A DNA stretch of 64,000 bases from a bacterium (GCA_018660415.1 JABJKG010000006.1:1-64000); one strand, 5' to 3'; positions 1-9,862 are shown, counted from the stretch's first letter. Numbers and translations: made by a program. The notes: a model not told the origin generated them from the letters alone.

Positions 1-537
<537 letters not shown>

Positions 538-649
538 TCTAATAGATATTAATTACCGTGGTAATTCAGTTTTCGCTTAAGAAGCTAAAGATATAAACAT
601 TCAAGTCACAAGAAAACTTATAAGTCGTTCTTATAGGACGCATGAAATT

Positions 650-766
650 TTCTGGTGGATATAGTTGTAGGGCAACACCCGTTCCCATTCCGAATACGGA
701 AGTAAAGTCTACAACGTCGATGATACTTGGCTGGAGACGGCCCGGGAAAGCAGATACTGCCAGGAT
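650..766 (+). rRNA. rrf: 5S ribosomal RNA
   Basis: tctggtggatatagttgtagggcaacacccgttcccattccgaatacggaagtaaag...ggctggagacggcccgggaaagcagatactgccagga has the 5S loop motifs and sits downstream of 23S. Ends are approximate. Confidence 0.93.
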
Positions 767-772
767 TAATTA

Positions 773-805
773 AAGGACTCGAGAGAAATCTCGGGTCCTT
801 TTTTT
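773..805 (+). terminator. Rho-independent terminator of the rRNA operon
   Basis: aaaggactcgagagaaatctcgggtcc followed by T7. Confidence 0.88.
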
Positions 806-973
806 GTGCCCAATAACACCATTCAGTAGAGTATATGCCGAAAATACAGGTTTGGAGTAGTCAATACGCCCATTCAGTGGGCCCTTTTGATGTTTTATGA
901 TGTGTTTGGTATACTATATATATACTTAAAATAGCTCTATTTTAGGTATTAACTTTAAATGGAGGATAGTATT

Positions 974-1294
974 ATGAAGATTAATAAGAAAATACTGCTT
1001 TTATCAGCCTTATTGTTATTTGGTTATAATACATCAGTTAAGGCTGAGTTCGGACTTACTGCTAAAGAAAGTTTTCAGTGTGGTATAATGACTCAAAGTT
1101 TAGGTCCGATTACGTGGGGTCCTGGTTTGATGGCCAATACGATGTTGCTCGCGGCTCCTGGTACAACGACAAAAGAAGGAATCAAGCATAGTGCATTAGT
1201 TGCTGCTGGTATGGTTACAACTGCTGCTGCTCAGGTTTTTGTTATAGGAACAGCTATTTACGGATTCTTTTCTATATTTGAGTTAAAAGCTTAG
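974..1294 (+). CDS. Small exported/membrane protein of unknown function
   Basis: ggagga SD sits before the second ATG (974). N-terminus MKINKKILLLSALLLFGYNTSVKA looks like a signal peptide; a hydrophobic segment lies near the C-terminus. Confidence 0.7.
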   Translation: MKINKKILLLSALLLFGYNTSVKAEFGLTAKESFQCGIMTQSLGPITWGPGLMANTMLLAAPGTTTKEGIKHSALVAAGMVTTAAAQVFVIGTAIYGFFSIFELKA

Positions 1295-1299
1295 GCAAT

Positions 1300-1350
1300 A
1301 TCGATGCTGCTTGGCTGGAGACGGCCTGGAAAGCAGATACTGCTAGGATA
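1300..1350 (+). pseudogene. Partial duplicate of the 5S rRNA 3' end
   Basis: tcgatgctgcttggctggagacggcctggaaagcagatactgctaggat matches 5S positions ~718-766 with a few mismatches. Confidence 0.85.
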
Positions 1351-1354
1351 AATT

Positions 1355-1387
1355 AAAGGACTCGAGAGAAATTTCGGGTCCTTTTTT
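1355..1387 (+). terminator. Rho-independent terminator, duplicate of the rrn terminator
   Basis: aaaggactcgagagaaatttcgggtcctttttt is nearly identical to 773-805. Confidence 0.85.
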
Positions 1388-1493
1388 AGGTTTAAAATAG
1401 TTATAGGAAGGCCTTTGACGACCCACCCCAAACGTGTTATTCTATTAGTAATTTAACAGCTCGTTTGATTTATTTAAAATATGGAGAAATTAC

Positions 1494-1973
1494 ATGAAAA
1501 AGTTATTATTGTTAGGGTTATTAGGTTCATTTGTTTTAGGTCTTAGTGTTGGTCAGGTTGAACCAAGTCTTAGTCAAAGTCGGAATTGGAAAAACATTAC
1601 GGTAGCCTGTGTTGGGGCAGGTTTAGCGAGTAATCCAATTTCCGGTTCATTGTTTATTAAGGAATCAAGTAGCGCAAGAATATTATCGAATCAATCTGGT
1701 AAGGAAGCGTTTGAAGCTTCTCGTGCCTATTCTGCTGGATTGGTACCTGGTGCATTAGTAGTTGGGCCTGTGCTATATAATACAATACTTAAGAGTTTAG
1801 GACAACATTGGTATGATGTATCGGATTCTGCATTTCAAAAGGGTTCATATACAGCTGGGGCAAAGCGTATAATGCGAGGAAGTAAGTTGGCTACAGCTCT
1901 CTTATTTACACCGAATATTATAGCATTGGCTGAAAGAGCGCGTATTGAATATAGAATTTCAAAATCTAAATAG
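1494..1973 (+). CDS. Exported protein of unknown function
   Basis: 159-aa ORF with signal peptide MKKLLLLGLLGSFVLGLSVGQ and an upstream ggag SD. Confidence 0.8.
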   Translation: MKKLLLLGLLGSFVLGLSVGQVEPSLSQSRNWKNITVACVGAGLASNPISGSLFIKESSSARILSNQSGKEAFEASRAYSAGLVPGALVVGPVLYNTILKSLGQHWYDVSDSAFQKGSYTAGAKRIMRGSKLATALLFTPNIIALAERARIEYRISKSK

Positions 1974-1999
1974 CTCCTTATTTAGATAGATAAGTTATT

Positions 2000-2032
2000 A
2001 AGAACTCGAGAGAAATCTCGAGTTCTTTTTTT
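2000..2032 (+). terminator. Rho-independent terminator
   Basis: aagaactcgagagaaatctcgagttcttttttt; shares the core ctcgagagaaatctcg with the rrn terminator. Confidence 0.85.
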
Positions 2033-2118
2033 GTTTAAATTTATTCAAATATTTTCAGATTGTTTTTTTATGTTATAATCAATAGCAAATAACAATTGAT
2101 TTATACAAGAAAGAATCT

Positions 2119-2811
2119 ATGAAAAAAAGTCTTTTAGGCATTATTATTGTACACGCCCTAACTGTCTCTACAGTTTTTCCTGCGTCTTTGGCACGATTTG
2201 CTAGGGTGGGATCTCGGGTAGTACCAGCTGATCTTATGAAAGCAATGGCACAGCGGGGAATGGCAGCTGATGCGAATCAATTAAAACCTGTTTCTGATAC
2301 CCAGGAGCTTGATTCTAAAAAAGAAAAAAAATATAAATGTGAGTATTGCTTGACTACATTTTGTTGTCCAGCCTTTCAGAATGCAAAAAGAGTTGGGCTA
2401 CAACAACCAGCAGGTCCAATTCAACGAGCAGAAGTAATTCAGGCTTTAAAAAGTGGCTCTGCAGCGCTTGCTCTCGGTTTATTAGGTGGTGACCTTTATT
2501 ATTCTCATAATCTGATGGCCATGTCGACTACTGCTTTGTTAGGGGCATCAGTTTTTGCCGCGCGTGCGGGTTCTGTTTTGAAGAATGCCAATGCAGGATG
2601 GTGGGCTGCCGATACGCATCGCCGTATAATTAAATATCGACGAGACTGTTGGATTGATCTTATTGTTGATGCTTCTAATTTGGTTGCATTGAAACTCAAA
2701 GAAAGAAAGAACCCTATGTCCACAACCAAGATTGGGCAAGGTGAAGCGTGTTGTAGACACCAAGAACGAAGTGTTGCACCAATGAAGCAAGAATTAAAAG
2801 AGCAGCAATAG
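2119..2811 (+). CDS. Exported protein of unknown function with a Cys-rich patch
   Basis: 230-aa ORF with signal-like N-terminus MKKSLLGIIIVHALTVSTVFPAS and CEYCLTTFCC. Confidence 0.75.
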   Translation: MKKSLLGIIIVHALTVSTVFPASLARFARVGSRVVPADLMKAMAQRGMAADANQLKPVSDTQELDSKKEKKYKCEYCLTTFCCPAFQNAKRVGLQQPAGPIQRAEVIQALKSGSAALALGLLGGDLYYSHNLMAMSTTALLGASVFAARAGSVLKNANAGWWAADTHRRIIKYRRDCWIDLIVDASNLVALKLKERKNPMSTTKIGQGEACCRHQERSVAPMKQELKEQQ

Positions 2812-2857
2812 TTTTTATAGTTCAATCAATATATAATTTAATAGTAAATAAAAAATT

Positions 2858-2889
2858 AAAAGACTCGGAATAAAACCCGGGTCTTTTTT
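2858..2889 (+). terminator. Rho-independent terminator
   Basis: aaaagactcggaataaaacccgggtctttttt. Confidence 0.7.
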
Positions 2890-3013
2890 GTTTTATGCTT
2901 AACTTGGATTGTTTAAAGTAATAGGTTGCTTGATTTTTTATTGTAAAAGGTTAGTATTTAGTGGTGGTTTTGGCTATTTTGTTTATAGCTGTTAATAATG
3001 AACAAGAGGTAAT

Positions 3014-3985
3014 ATGAAAAAGCAACTTTTAAATCTTTTATTGTTATTGTGTAGTTTTGTCGTAGTTGCAGATAATAAAACCAGTAGTCTTGTAGTAGAT
3101 GTTCCGGAAGAAAGTTCCCACGAGAGTACTCCCGTGGAGATTAATAAGTATTTTAAAGAAGCTGCAGTTATTATTCATAATGAAAAAAATCCAATCTCTT
3201 TATTTTCTGAAACATTTTTGGATAAGAGTTCTGATTTAAAACAAGTATTGGCGCCTATGATAGTAAAACGTTTTACTACTATATTGAATATGTATGGATG
3301 TACTAACTTTAATTTTTCACAAGTTAATAGTGAAAATGCTCCTGAATTGTATTCTTTTATAGAACAAATGTGTAAAAAATTAAGCATTGAGGTACCAAGA
3401 ATATATCTTACTCATGATTATAATTTTTATAATTGTTGTGCTGGTGGTGATACGATTATTTTAGGACCTACGTATTTACATCAGATATCTCTAAACGGCA
3501 TTGAGTTTACTATTGCTCATGAGTTGGGGCATTTAAAGCAAAATGTGGATTTAAAACTTTTAGGATCTTCTTTGGCTTTATCTATACCTTACTTAGGGTT
3601 TTTAGGATATTGTTTGAAAACAGATGGTTTTTTAAAGACAATTAACCCTGTTGGTGCTTTTAAGAAGAAACTTTTGATGGTTGCTTACGTAATAGGATCA
3701 CGCGTGGTTGGTTATGCACAATCGCGATCATTAGAGTATGATGCAGATAAAAAAGCATTAATGGCTATGGGGCTTGATAAGTCTAAGTCCGATGCATTTA
3801 TTGAAGGCTTGAGAAAGATAGAGTCAGCTTCTGTAGCTCCATCAGCGTCAGCTTCATTGTTTAAGCGGGTGTTACAGTATGTTCGTTCATTAGCATGTTT
3901 TAAAACACATCCATCACTCAACGACCGGGCGGCTTATCTTAATGGTCTTATTGAAAAAACTAAGGAGCAACATGAATGTTTATGA
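3014..3985 (+). CDS. Exported M48-family-like metallopeptidase
   Basis: Signal peptide MKKQLLNLLLLLCSFVVVAD; zinc motif FTIAHELGHLKQ; downstream SLEYDADKKAL glutamate-containing motif typical of M48/Ste24/HtpX. Confidence 0.85.
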   Translation: MKKQLLNLLLLLCSFVVVADNKTSSLVVDVPEESSHESTPVEINKYFKEAAVIIHNEKNPISLFSETFLDKSSDLKQVLAPMIVKRFTTILNMYGCTNFNFSQVNSENAPELYSFIEQMCKKLSIEVPRIYLTHDYNFYNCCAGGDTIILGPTYLHQISLNGIEFTIAHELGHLKQNVDLKLLGSSLALSIPYLGFLGYCLKTDGFLKTINPVGAFKKKLLMVAYVIGSRVVGYAQSRSLEYDADKKALMAMGLDKSKSDAFIEGLRKIESASVAPSASASLFKRVLQYVRSLACFKTHPSLNDRAAYLNGLIEKTKEQHECL

Positions 3986-4436
3986 ACAAAAACTTAAACA
4001 ATATTTAACTGATAATAATATTGAGTTTGAGCACTTAAGTTTTAAACAATCCTGTCATTCTGTGGCAGATGCGGCTAATGCTGCTGATGCCAGTACGGAT
4101 GATTTTGTTAAGAATATTTGCATGGTTGATAAAGATTGTAACTTCATTGTAGCTATTGTTCATGGAAATGATCGTGCAAGCACTTCTCGTGTTGCTAAGG
4201 TTTTAGGTATTGAAAGACCTAATACTGCAACACCAGAACAAATTCTAGAGCGCACAGGTTTCCCGTGTGGCGGAACTCCGTCGTTTGGGTTTGATGCAAT
4301 CTTTCTAATCGATGAGAAGCTTCAGGATAGAGATGTTGTCTATACCGGTGGTGGCTCAGAGAACTCTCTAACCAAGATTACTATTCCAGAGCTTTGTAAA
4401 GCAAATCTTGGGAAGTTTGTTCGTGTTCGAAAATAA
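3972..4436 (+). CDS. YbaK/EbsC-type aminoacyl-tRNA deacylase domain protein
   Basis: MNVYEQKLKQYLTDNNIEFEHL...FPCGGTPSFGFDAIFLIDEKL...VYTGGGSENSLTKIT. The start at 3972 has an aaggag SD and overlaps the M48 gene by 14 bp. Confidence 0.85.
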   Translation: MNVYEQKLKQYLTDNNIEFEHLSFKQSCHSVADAANAADASTDDFVKNICMVDKDCNFIVAIVHGNDRASTSRVAKVLGIERPNTATPEQILERTGFPCGGTPSFGFDAIFLIDEKLQDRDVVYTGGGSENSLTKITIPELCKANLGKFVRVRK

Positions 4437-4544
4437 TTAACTATTGTTGATTATTCCAAATAAAAGACTATTCTTTAAGAAAAAGACTTGGATTGTAATA
4501 TCAAGTTTTTGAAATACATTAATTAAAAACAATAAGGAAATAGC

Positions 4545-4919
4545 TTGATACGGAACGCGTTAATAATTGCAATGAGCTCATTAGTATTAGTTGGAACTAC
4601 TGTAGGAATAGGAAAGCCACATTTTGCTAAGGGAGAGCGTTGTAGGTTAGTTAGTGGACCTTTATTTCAACAGGGTGAAGATCAAGAGGTTTGTATTGAG
4701 GACACTGGAAAAGCAGCATTTGGCTTGAGCAAAATTGAAGAGGCTATCAGTGATGGGTTTCCTACAAATGAGGCTTTATTAACATATACACTTTTTTGTT
4801 GCAGTAGAAATGTTGAGAAACAACTTAGTATACAAACTGAATATAGAGGACCATTTTATTATGGGAAGATTGGATCCCAGTATCATTGCTTTCATCCTTC
4901 ATGGTTAGATAAGAAATAA
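4545..4919 (+). CDS. Small exported protein of unknown function
   Basis: ORF with TTG start after aaggaa SD; hydrophobic N-terminus IRNALIIAMSSLVLVGTTVG. Confidence 0.6.
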   Translation: MIRNALIIAMSSLVLVGTTVGIGKPHFAKGERCRLVSGPLFQQGEDQEVCIEDTGKAAFGLSKIEEAISDGFPTNEALLTYTLFCCSRNVEKQLSIQTEYRGPFYYGKIGSQYHCFHPSWLDKK

Positions 4920-4941
4920 ACATTTTAAAAGAAAGTTATCT

Positions 4942-5373
4942 ATGAAAAAGAAGATTTTGCTTGGACTATCATTAGTGTCTGTTGGTATTCTCATGGGGGT
5001 AGACAAAAAGGGTAAGGATGTTTCTAGCGGTTTGACAATTGAGACTGGATCTACGGGGGTTGTGTATCGAGGGCCTTATAGTCCTACAGCAGCATCTAGA
5101 AAAGTATTTATTCTTTCTAAATCTCGGGAAACTTTGAATGAGTTAGTGACTCGTTTAGATGGAGCCGGTAGAACAAAAAGCACGTTAGTTTCAGAATACA
5201 CACATAAATGTGCACGGGTTCTGGGTGGGGGTATGTATGTGTACAATCCTGGAGGAGATACACATTTTTATGTAGGAAGATTTGCAGAAGGTGATTCCTT
5301 TGCAGGTAGCAAAGTTCTTATTCACCCCGATTGGATCAAAGCAGAAGAGGTTTCTCCTGTTCTAGGAGAATGA
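4942..5373 (+). CDS. Small exported protein of unknown function
   Basis: Signal peptide MKKKILLGLSLVSVGILMG. C-terminus (YNPGGDTHFYVGRF...IHPDWIK) resembles the end of the preceding ORF (FYYGKIGSQYHCFHPSWLDK). Confidence 0.7.
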   Translation: MKKKILLGLSLVSVGILMGVDKKGKDVSSGLTIETGSTGVVYRGPYSPTAASRKVFILSKSRETLNELVTRLDGAGRTKSTLVSEYTHKCARVLGGGMYVYNPGGDTHFYVGRFAEGDSFAGSKVLIHPDWIKAEEVSPVLGE

Positions 5374-5424
5374 TATTTTAACTTAGGGGTTAGAATATAA
5401 AAACGAGTTTATGAGTGAAGCTTT

Positions 5425-5456
5425 AAAGGACCCAAGGTAACCTTGGGTCCTTTTTT
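5425..5456. terminator. Probable bidirectional Rho-independent terminator between convergent genes
   Basis: aaaggacccaaggtaaccttgggtcctttttt: perfect stem flanked by A and T tracts. Confidence 0.88.
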
Positions 5457-5461
5457 ATGTC

Positions 5462-7027
5462 TCAGGAATATTTAGAATAGAACTCGTTCATCAATAAGAG
5501 TTTCGGATCAAACGTTTTTTTCAATGCAAAGAAACGATCTATCATTGGATAGGCATGCTTGAGTTGGTCCTTAGTAAAGTAAAGTTGATACGGTAAGAAG
5601 AATGTTCCATTCAGTTTTAATGTGTCATTGATCAGTCCTTGAGTGAAGTCTGTTATTCGTTTTACATCATTATCATTACGTTCTTGATTAAAGTACAGGA
5701 CCACTGCTACGCGTGAGGTCGGTGCATAATTTAAGAATATTTTTTCTTTGTGAACGATGCGAATAGAAACGTTGAGCATATTGACCTTGTATTGAAGCAT
5801 TTGTTTTTTTAGTGCAGTCAGGAAGTTGTCTAAGTTTTCTACTGATACAAAATATTCTTGTAAGATATCCACACTATCCAAGAGCGCATGCTGTAAGTAT
5901 GGAACCGAATCATGCATCAACTCATTACGGGAAATCAGGCATTTATGCTTGAGTATTGGATGCTTACATTGTTGCATGAATTTATCAACATGTTTTTCTA
6001 AGAACCATTTAAGATAACGACCATACTCACGTTTTTTGGAGACATTTAATATTAATCGTTTAAAGCGGGTATGTTGTGCTTGTCCTAACCGGGCAGGCTT
6101 GGCTGTAAATGAAGGTCTTTCATACATATATAAAACTGCATCATTGAGCAGCGTCAACGGTGATGTCGACAAGTGTGCATAAAAGATCCCGATATTAGGA
6201 TCATTAAGTATGTTATTTAAATCTTTGGAGAGCTGGTTTGTTTTCATGATCTTAATGCTTGGCATATAAGCAACGTTGTCAGTTAATTCAATTGCAGCAT
6301 CGAGGATGATACCAAACAATCCATAGCCACCAAGCACGAGGCTAAAAAGCTTGGGTTCTTGTGTTGGAGAGATTGTTTTTATGGTGCCATCTGCCATCAT
6401 CATGCGAAATGACTTGATTGTTTGAGAAACAGAGCCGGCCTTGTGGTCCATTCCGTGGGCGTTGACAGACATAGAGCCACCGACACTAAAGATATTACTT
6501 GATTGCATTGCTTTGATAGAAAGTTCAAACTCATCAATATGATCTTGTATGATTTCCCAAGTCGTTCCAGCTTGTACATGCACAGTCTTTTCTTTTTTAT
6601 CTAAGGAAAGAATTTTATTGTACGTGGTCATGTCCAGGATGATGCTATTGGGGAAGAATGCTTGACCGCCCATGCTATGGCGAACAGCTGCCACCGATAC
6701 ATGCATATCATGTGCTTGAGCAAAATCGACAACCTCTTTGATGTGACTTTCTTGTGTGGGTTGTACGATAGCAAATACAGAAGTTTTATTGAGACAACTA
6801 GCATCGTCAATGGTGTTATCATCAGGCTTTCCAAGCCGTTGAGTCAGTTGTGCAGTAATATTATCAGTAATAGCATGTGTAATTCCGACGGGGCAGGTGT
6901 CTGCCGGAGCAGGACTTTTTACTAAATTGACTAATTTATCGATCCATTTTGGCCATGCTGTTATTTCTTGTGATGCAATTAGTAAGCTGGCGCCAAGAAT
7001 GACACCAGTTAATTTTTTTGCTTTCAT
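5462..7027 (-). CDS. Exported FAD-linked oxidase (VAO/PCMH-type FAD-binding domain)
   Basis: VQPTQESHIKEVVDFAQAHDMHVSVAAVRHSMGGQAFFPNSIILDMTTYNKI...VQAGTTWEII...SNIFSVGGSMSVNAHGMDHKAG. N-terminal signal-like MKAKKLTGVILGASLLIASQEITAW. Confidence 0.88.
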   Translation of the reverse strand: MKAKKLTGVILGASLLIASQEITAWPKWIDKLVNLVKSPAPADTCPVGITHAITDNITAQLTQRLGKPDDNTIDDASCLNKTSVFAIVQPTQESHIKEVVDFAQAHDMHVSVAAVRHSMGGQAFFPNSIILDMTTYNKILSLDKKEKTVHVQAGTTWEIIQDHIDEFELSIKAMQSSNIFSVGGSMSVNAHGMDHKAGSVSQTIKSFRMMMADGTIKTISPTQEPKLFSLVLGGYGLFGIILDAAIELTDNVAYMPSIKIMKTNQLSKDLNNILNDPNIGIFYAHLSTSPLTLLNDAVLYMYERPSFTAKPARLGQAQHTRFKRLILNVSKKREYGRYLKWFLEKHVDKFMQQCKHPILKHKCLISRNELMHDSVPYLQHALLDSVDILQEYFVSVENLDNFLTALKKQMLQYKVNMLNVSIRIVHKEKIFLNYAPTSRVAVVLYFNQERNDNDVKRITDFTQGLINDTLKLNGTFFLPYQLYFTKDQLKHAYPMIDRFFALKKTFDPKLLLMNEFYSKYS

Positions 7028-7038
7028 TACTACCTTTT

Positions 7039-9303
7039 TTAAATTTCACAGCTTCCTGCAACACATGCAAATTCACGCTTGATATCCGTATCGTTCTCTC
7101 GTTCATACGTAACAATTTTTGAGAAGTCGATAAACTCAAAGCGTTTGGTCAGCTCATAGTAATGCTCGCGAGTTATTTCTTCATAGGGTGCGAGCTTATA
7201 GATATGATCAGTTCTTGGTAAGAATGAAAGACCGCCGACAATATCCCAGTTATCAAATATCCAGTCCGTGGTTTTAATCCATTCACTTTCACCAATAGAT
7301 ATAGTTACTGAAGGATTATGATCAGTAAATGATTTTTTAACAATTTTCCAATGTTCTAACTGTTCAATAGCGGTGATATCATCCTTGAAGGTCGCTCCTC
7401 GTGGTGCTTTAACTGGGAATTCGAGTACGAACGTGGTTGCACTATCAGGAGTTTGTCCAACTTCAGGGTGATAAGGAACTCCTTGATCTCGAAGCATTTG
7501 AAATAATGAATCAGTAGCGGAGATTCTAACTCTACGGATGTAATACTTAGAGTGTCGAGGATGCATACCAGAAGAGCAATCAACCAATTGTGAGAGAGTA
7601 CCAGAAGGTTTAACACAGGTGATACATGCTGACATGGGAACACCAAACTTTTTGGAATATTCTTTGTTAATACGTGTTGCTTCCTTTCTTAGGGTGTCGA
7701 GTACTTCAGGTTGTCGTGCAAGGCCACAGTCCCATTGTCCAGTAATAGACACGCCTAACAATCTTTCTTCGTCACAGTTTTCTTTCCATTCTTTTGATAA
7801 GTAGGGGAAGTTTGTGAGTGTAGATTGATAGGTTCCAATAATACTCGCGATTCTAATTTTCCGCAATAAGCTTTTTTCAGTGTCTTCTGCGCGTGCAACG
7901 ACTTCTGAAAGGTTGCAAAACTGTTTGGATCGTAAGATAATTTCCCCACATGGGTTAGTGCCCCACGCAATTGGATTACCATCAATTTCGCGAACTCTTC
8001 TTTTAGGTAAGGTTTTGTTGGTCGCCCCACGGTTAAAGATTCCACGTTCGCCAGATCCACTTTTCATGAGTGCGATCCATTCTTCAAGGAAGTTGGTTGG
8101 AGATGGTTTTTCATCATAAATTGCTGAGTTATTAGCAAGACACCGTTGTGGTTCATTAACATAAAACTGTCCCTTTTTAGAATCACGCATCTCTATATCA
8201 TTAAGATTAGAGAGTGATATTAGTGCACTGCGACGGACACCACCAGCAACAACACATTCCCCAATCTTACAAATAATGTCATGAACTTTGAGGCTGGAAA
8301 GTTTGTCTTCTTGGGTTGCTAGGATAGTTTTTCTAGCAAATTGTAACAGCTGCCTAAGAGGCTCTGGTCCAGAACTTTTTCCACCAGTGGTCTTAAGGCG
8401 TGCTCCAGCAGGGCGGAGTAATGAATAGTCAAAATCAATATCGCCACCGTTGTACCAGGTGGTAAGGCCGAGGGTTAACGCATCAGCCCAGCCTTCTTTA
8501 CTGTCAGCTACAGAATGTACTAATATTTTTTCACCGGTTTGTTTTTTTATAGTAGGAAGTTTTTCAATACTTTCCCGCTCGACTGAAAAGCCAACACCGG
8601 CACCACACATCAGAATGTATAAAATCTCTGAAAAATCATTTACTTGGTTGGGGGCAATAAAAGAACAGTTATAGGCACAAACATTAGTACGCCGTGCTGC
8701 ACCACCGGCAAACTGTAGTAAGCGCATGGACGGCATTGCCTCATGACTTAAAATAGCTTGGTATACTTCTTTATATTCTTCTTCTGAAAGTTTTTCGCCA
8801 AGATTTTCACGCATGAAGCTGACATAGCGGTCGACCGTTTCTACCCATGTTTCTCTACGACTTTCCTCATCAATCCAACGTGCATAGGTACGATAGTAAA
8901 TGAATTCAGCTAAAGAGTTCCTGAAGAATTTTTTACTTTTCTTAACGAGTTGTTTTACATGCTTAGGAACCGATCCGACGGTTCGCCTAATAGCAGAGCG
9001 GCGTTCTCTATACAGAATATATTCTTTGGCCGTTTTGACATAGCTGCCTAGGATGAGTTCTGCTTCAACAAGATCCTGTACTGCTTCTACATCAGGGATA
9101 TACTCTGCTGTAGACTGTGTTTTTTCTCGGTCCTGCTTGAGCAAGTTTAAATCATCAAAGACTTTCGCTGCAATGATGTCAGCCTCTTGTTCATTACCTT
9201 CTCCGGTCTTTTCAAAGGCGTTCATAACAGCATGTGAGATTTTTTTAGCTGTGAAGCGAACGACGCTGTAATCCCGTTTTCGTATTTTTTGAATAAGGTT
9301 CAT
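7039..9303 (-). CDS. nrdJ: Adenosylcobalamin-dependent ribonucleoside-triphosphate reductase (class II)
   Basis: N-terminal ATP-cone-like segment; AGGAARRTNVCAYNCSF, GTNPCGEIILRSKQFCNLSEV, CVKPSGTLSQLVDCSSGMHPRHSKYYIRRVR, C-terminal FACVAGSCEI. Confidence 0.93.
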   Translation of the reverse strand: MNLIQKIRKRDYSVVRFTAKKISHAVMNAFEKTGEGNEQEADIIAAKVFDDLNLLKQDREKTQSTAEYIPDVEAVQDLVEAELILGSYVKTAKEYILYRERRSAIRRTVGSVPKHVKQLVKKSKKFFRNSLAEFIYYRTYARWIDEESRRETWVETVDRYVSFMRENLGEKLSEEEYKEVYQAILSHEAMPSMRLLQFAGGAARRTNVCAYNCSFIAPNQVNDFSEILYILMCGAGVGFSVERESIEKLPTIKKQTGEKILVHSVADSKEGWADALTLGLTTWYNGGDIDFDYSLLRPAGARLKTTGGKSSGPEPLRQLLQFARKTILATQEDKLSSLKVHDIICKIGECVVAGGVRRSALISLSNLNDIEMRDSKKGQFYVNEPQRCLANNSAIYDEKPSPTNFLEEWIALMKSGSGERGIFNRGATNKTLPKRRVREIDGNPIAWGTNPCGEIILRSKQFCNLSEVVARAEDTEKSLLRKIRIASIIGTYQSTLTNFPYLSKEWKENCDEERLLGVSITGQWDCGLARQPEVLDTLRKEATRINKEYSKKFGVPMSACITCVKPSGTLSQLVDCSSGMHPRHSKYYIRRVRISATDSLFQMLRDQGVPYHPEVGQTPDSATTFVLEFPVKAPRGATFKDDITAIEQLEHWKIVKKSFTDHNPSVTISIGESEWIKTTDWIFDNWDIVGGLSFLPRTDHIYKLAPYEEITREHYYELTKRFEFIDFSKIVTYERENDTDIKREFACVAGSCEI

Positions 9304-9313
9304 ATACTCTTTC

Positions 9314-9862
9314 TTAAATAGTTTTATTTTTTAATGTTATGTCTTGATGGAAGTTAACTTTATTTGTTTGTATAAGCATATTCAGAGCTGTAGTAAAAAT
9401 TGAAGCTCGAACCAGATGTTCAAGTGTAAAAGGAATCTGTCCTAACACGGCTGATAATATAGGTTGTTGAAAAAATAACGGCCCAATCGCCATTCCTATA
9501 CAGTCAAAGCTCAATACTGCGATTGCGGTATATAAAAGCCCATTCCAAATAGTGTAATGGTGTTGTTTTACGTAATGATTAAGACCAAACTCGATGGTAC
9601 CATATGCTATTGCTATGAGGAGCGTCCATATTCCCAGGGTGTTGGTAAGGTAATCAAAGCAGAAAAATTGTGATGCGATAAAAAGAAACCCATTTACACC
9701 TTTAAGTTGTCGATTGATCAGCAAAAATACTCCCGGAAAGGGATCGAGATACAAGAGTGGAGAAAAACTTAATCGTATAGCAAGGCACGTCAGCCACGTG
9801 ACGACAAGGATCAAACCATTATTAAGTAAAATATGTTTGTTTTTTCTTATAATTTGTTTCAT
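9314..9862 (-). CDS. Polytopic membrane protein, possibly an ECF-transporter S-component-like protein
   Basis: 182 aa with about 5-6 hydrophobic helices; GPLFFQQPILSAVLGQIPFTLEHL segment. The family call is tentative. Confidence 0.55.
   Translation of the reverse strand: MKQIIRKNKHILLNNGLILVVTWLTCLAIRLSFSPLLYLDPFPGVFLLINRQLKGVNGFLFIASQFFCFDYLTNTLGIWTLLIAIAYGTIEFGLNHYVKQHHYTIWNGLLYTAIAVLSFDCIGMAIGPLFFQQPILSAVLGQIPFTLEHLVRASIFTTALNMLIQTNKVNFHQDITLKNKTI

Noticed and set aside
959-1387. Integrated mobile element bounded by 5S 3'-end repeats
   Set aside because: The segment is only ~0.6 kb and contains no integrase, transposase or excisionase, so it is reported only as a duplication scar.
5826-9271. 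Short plus-strand ORFs within the FAD oxidase and nrdJ genes
   Set aside because: Antisense to well-supported minus-strand coding sequences with no independent evidence.
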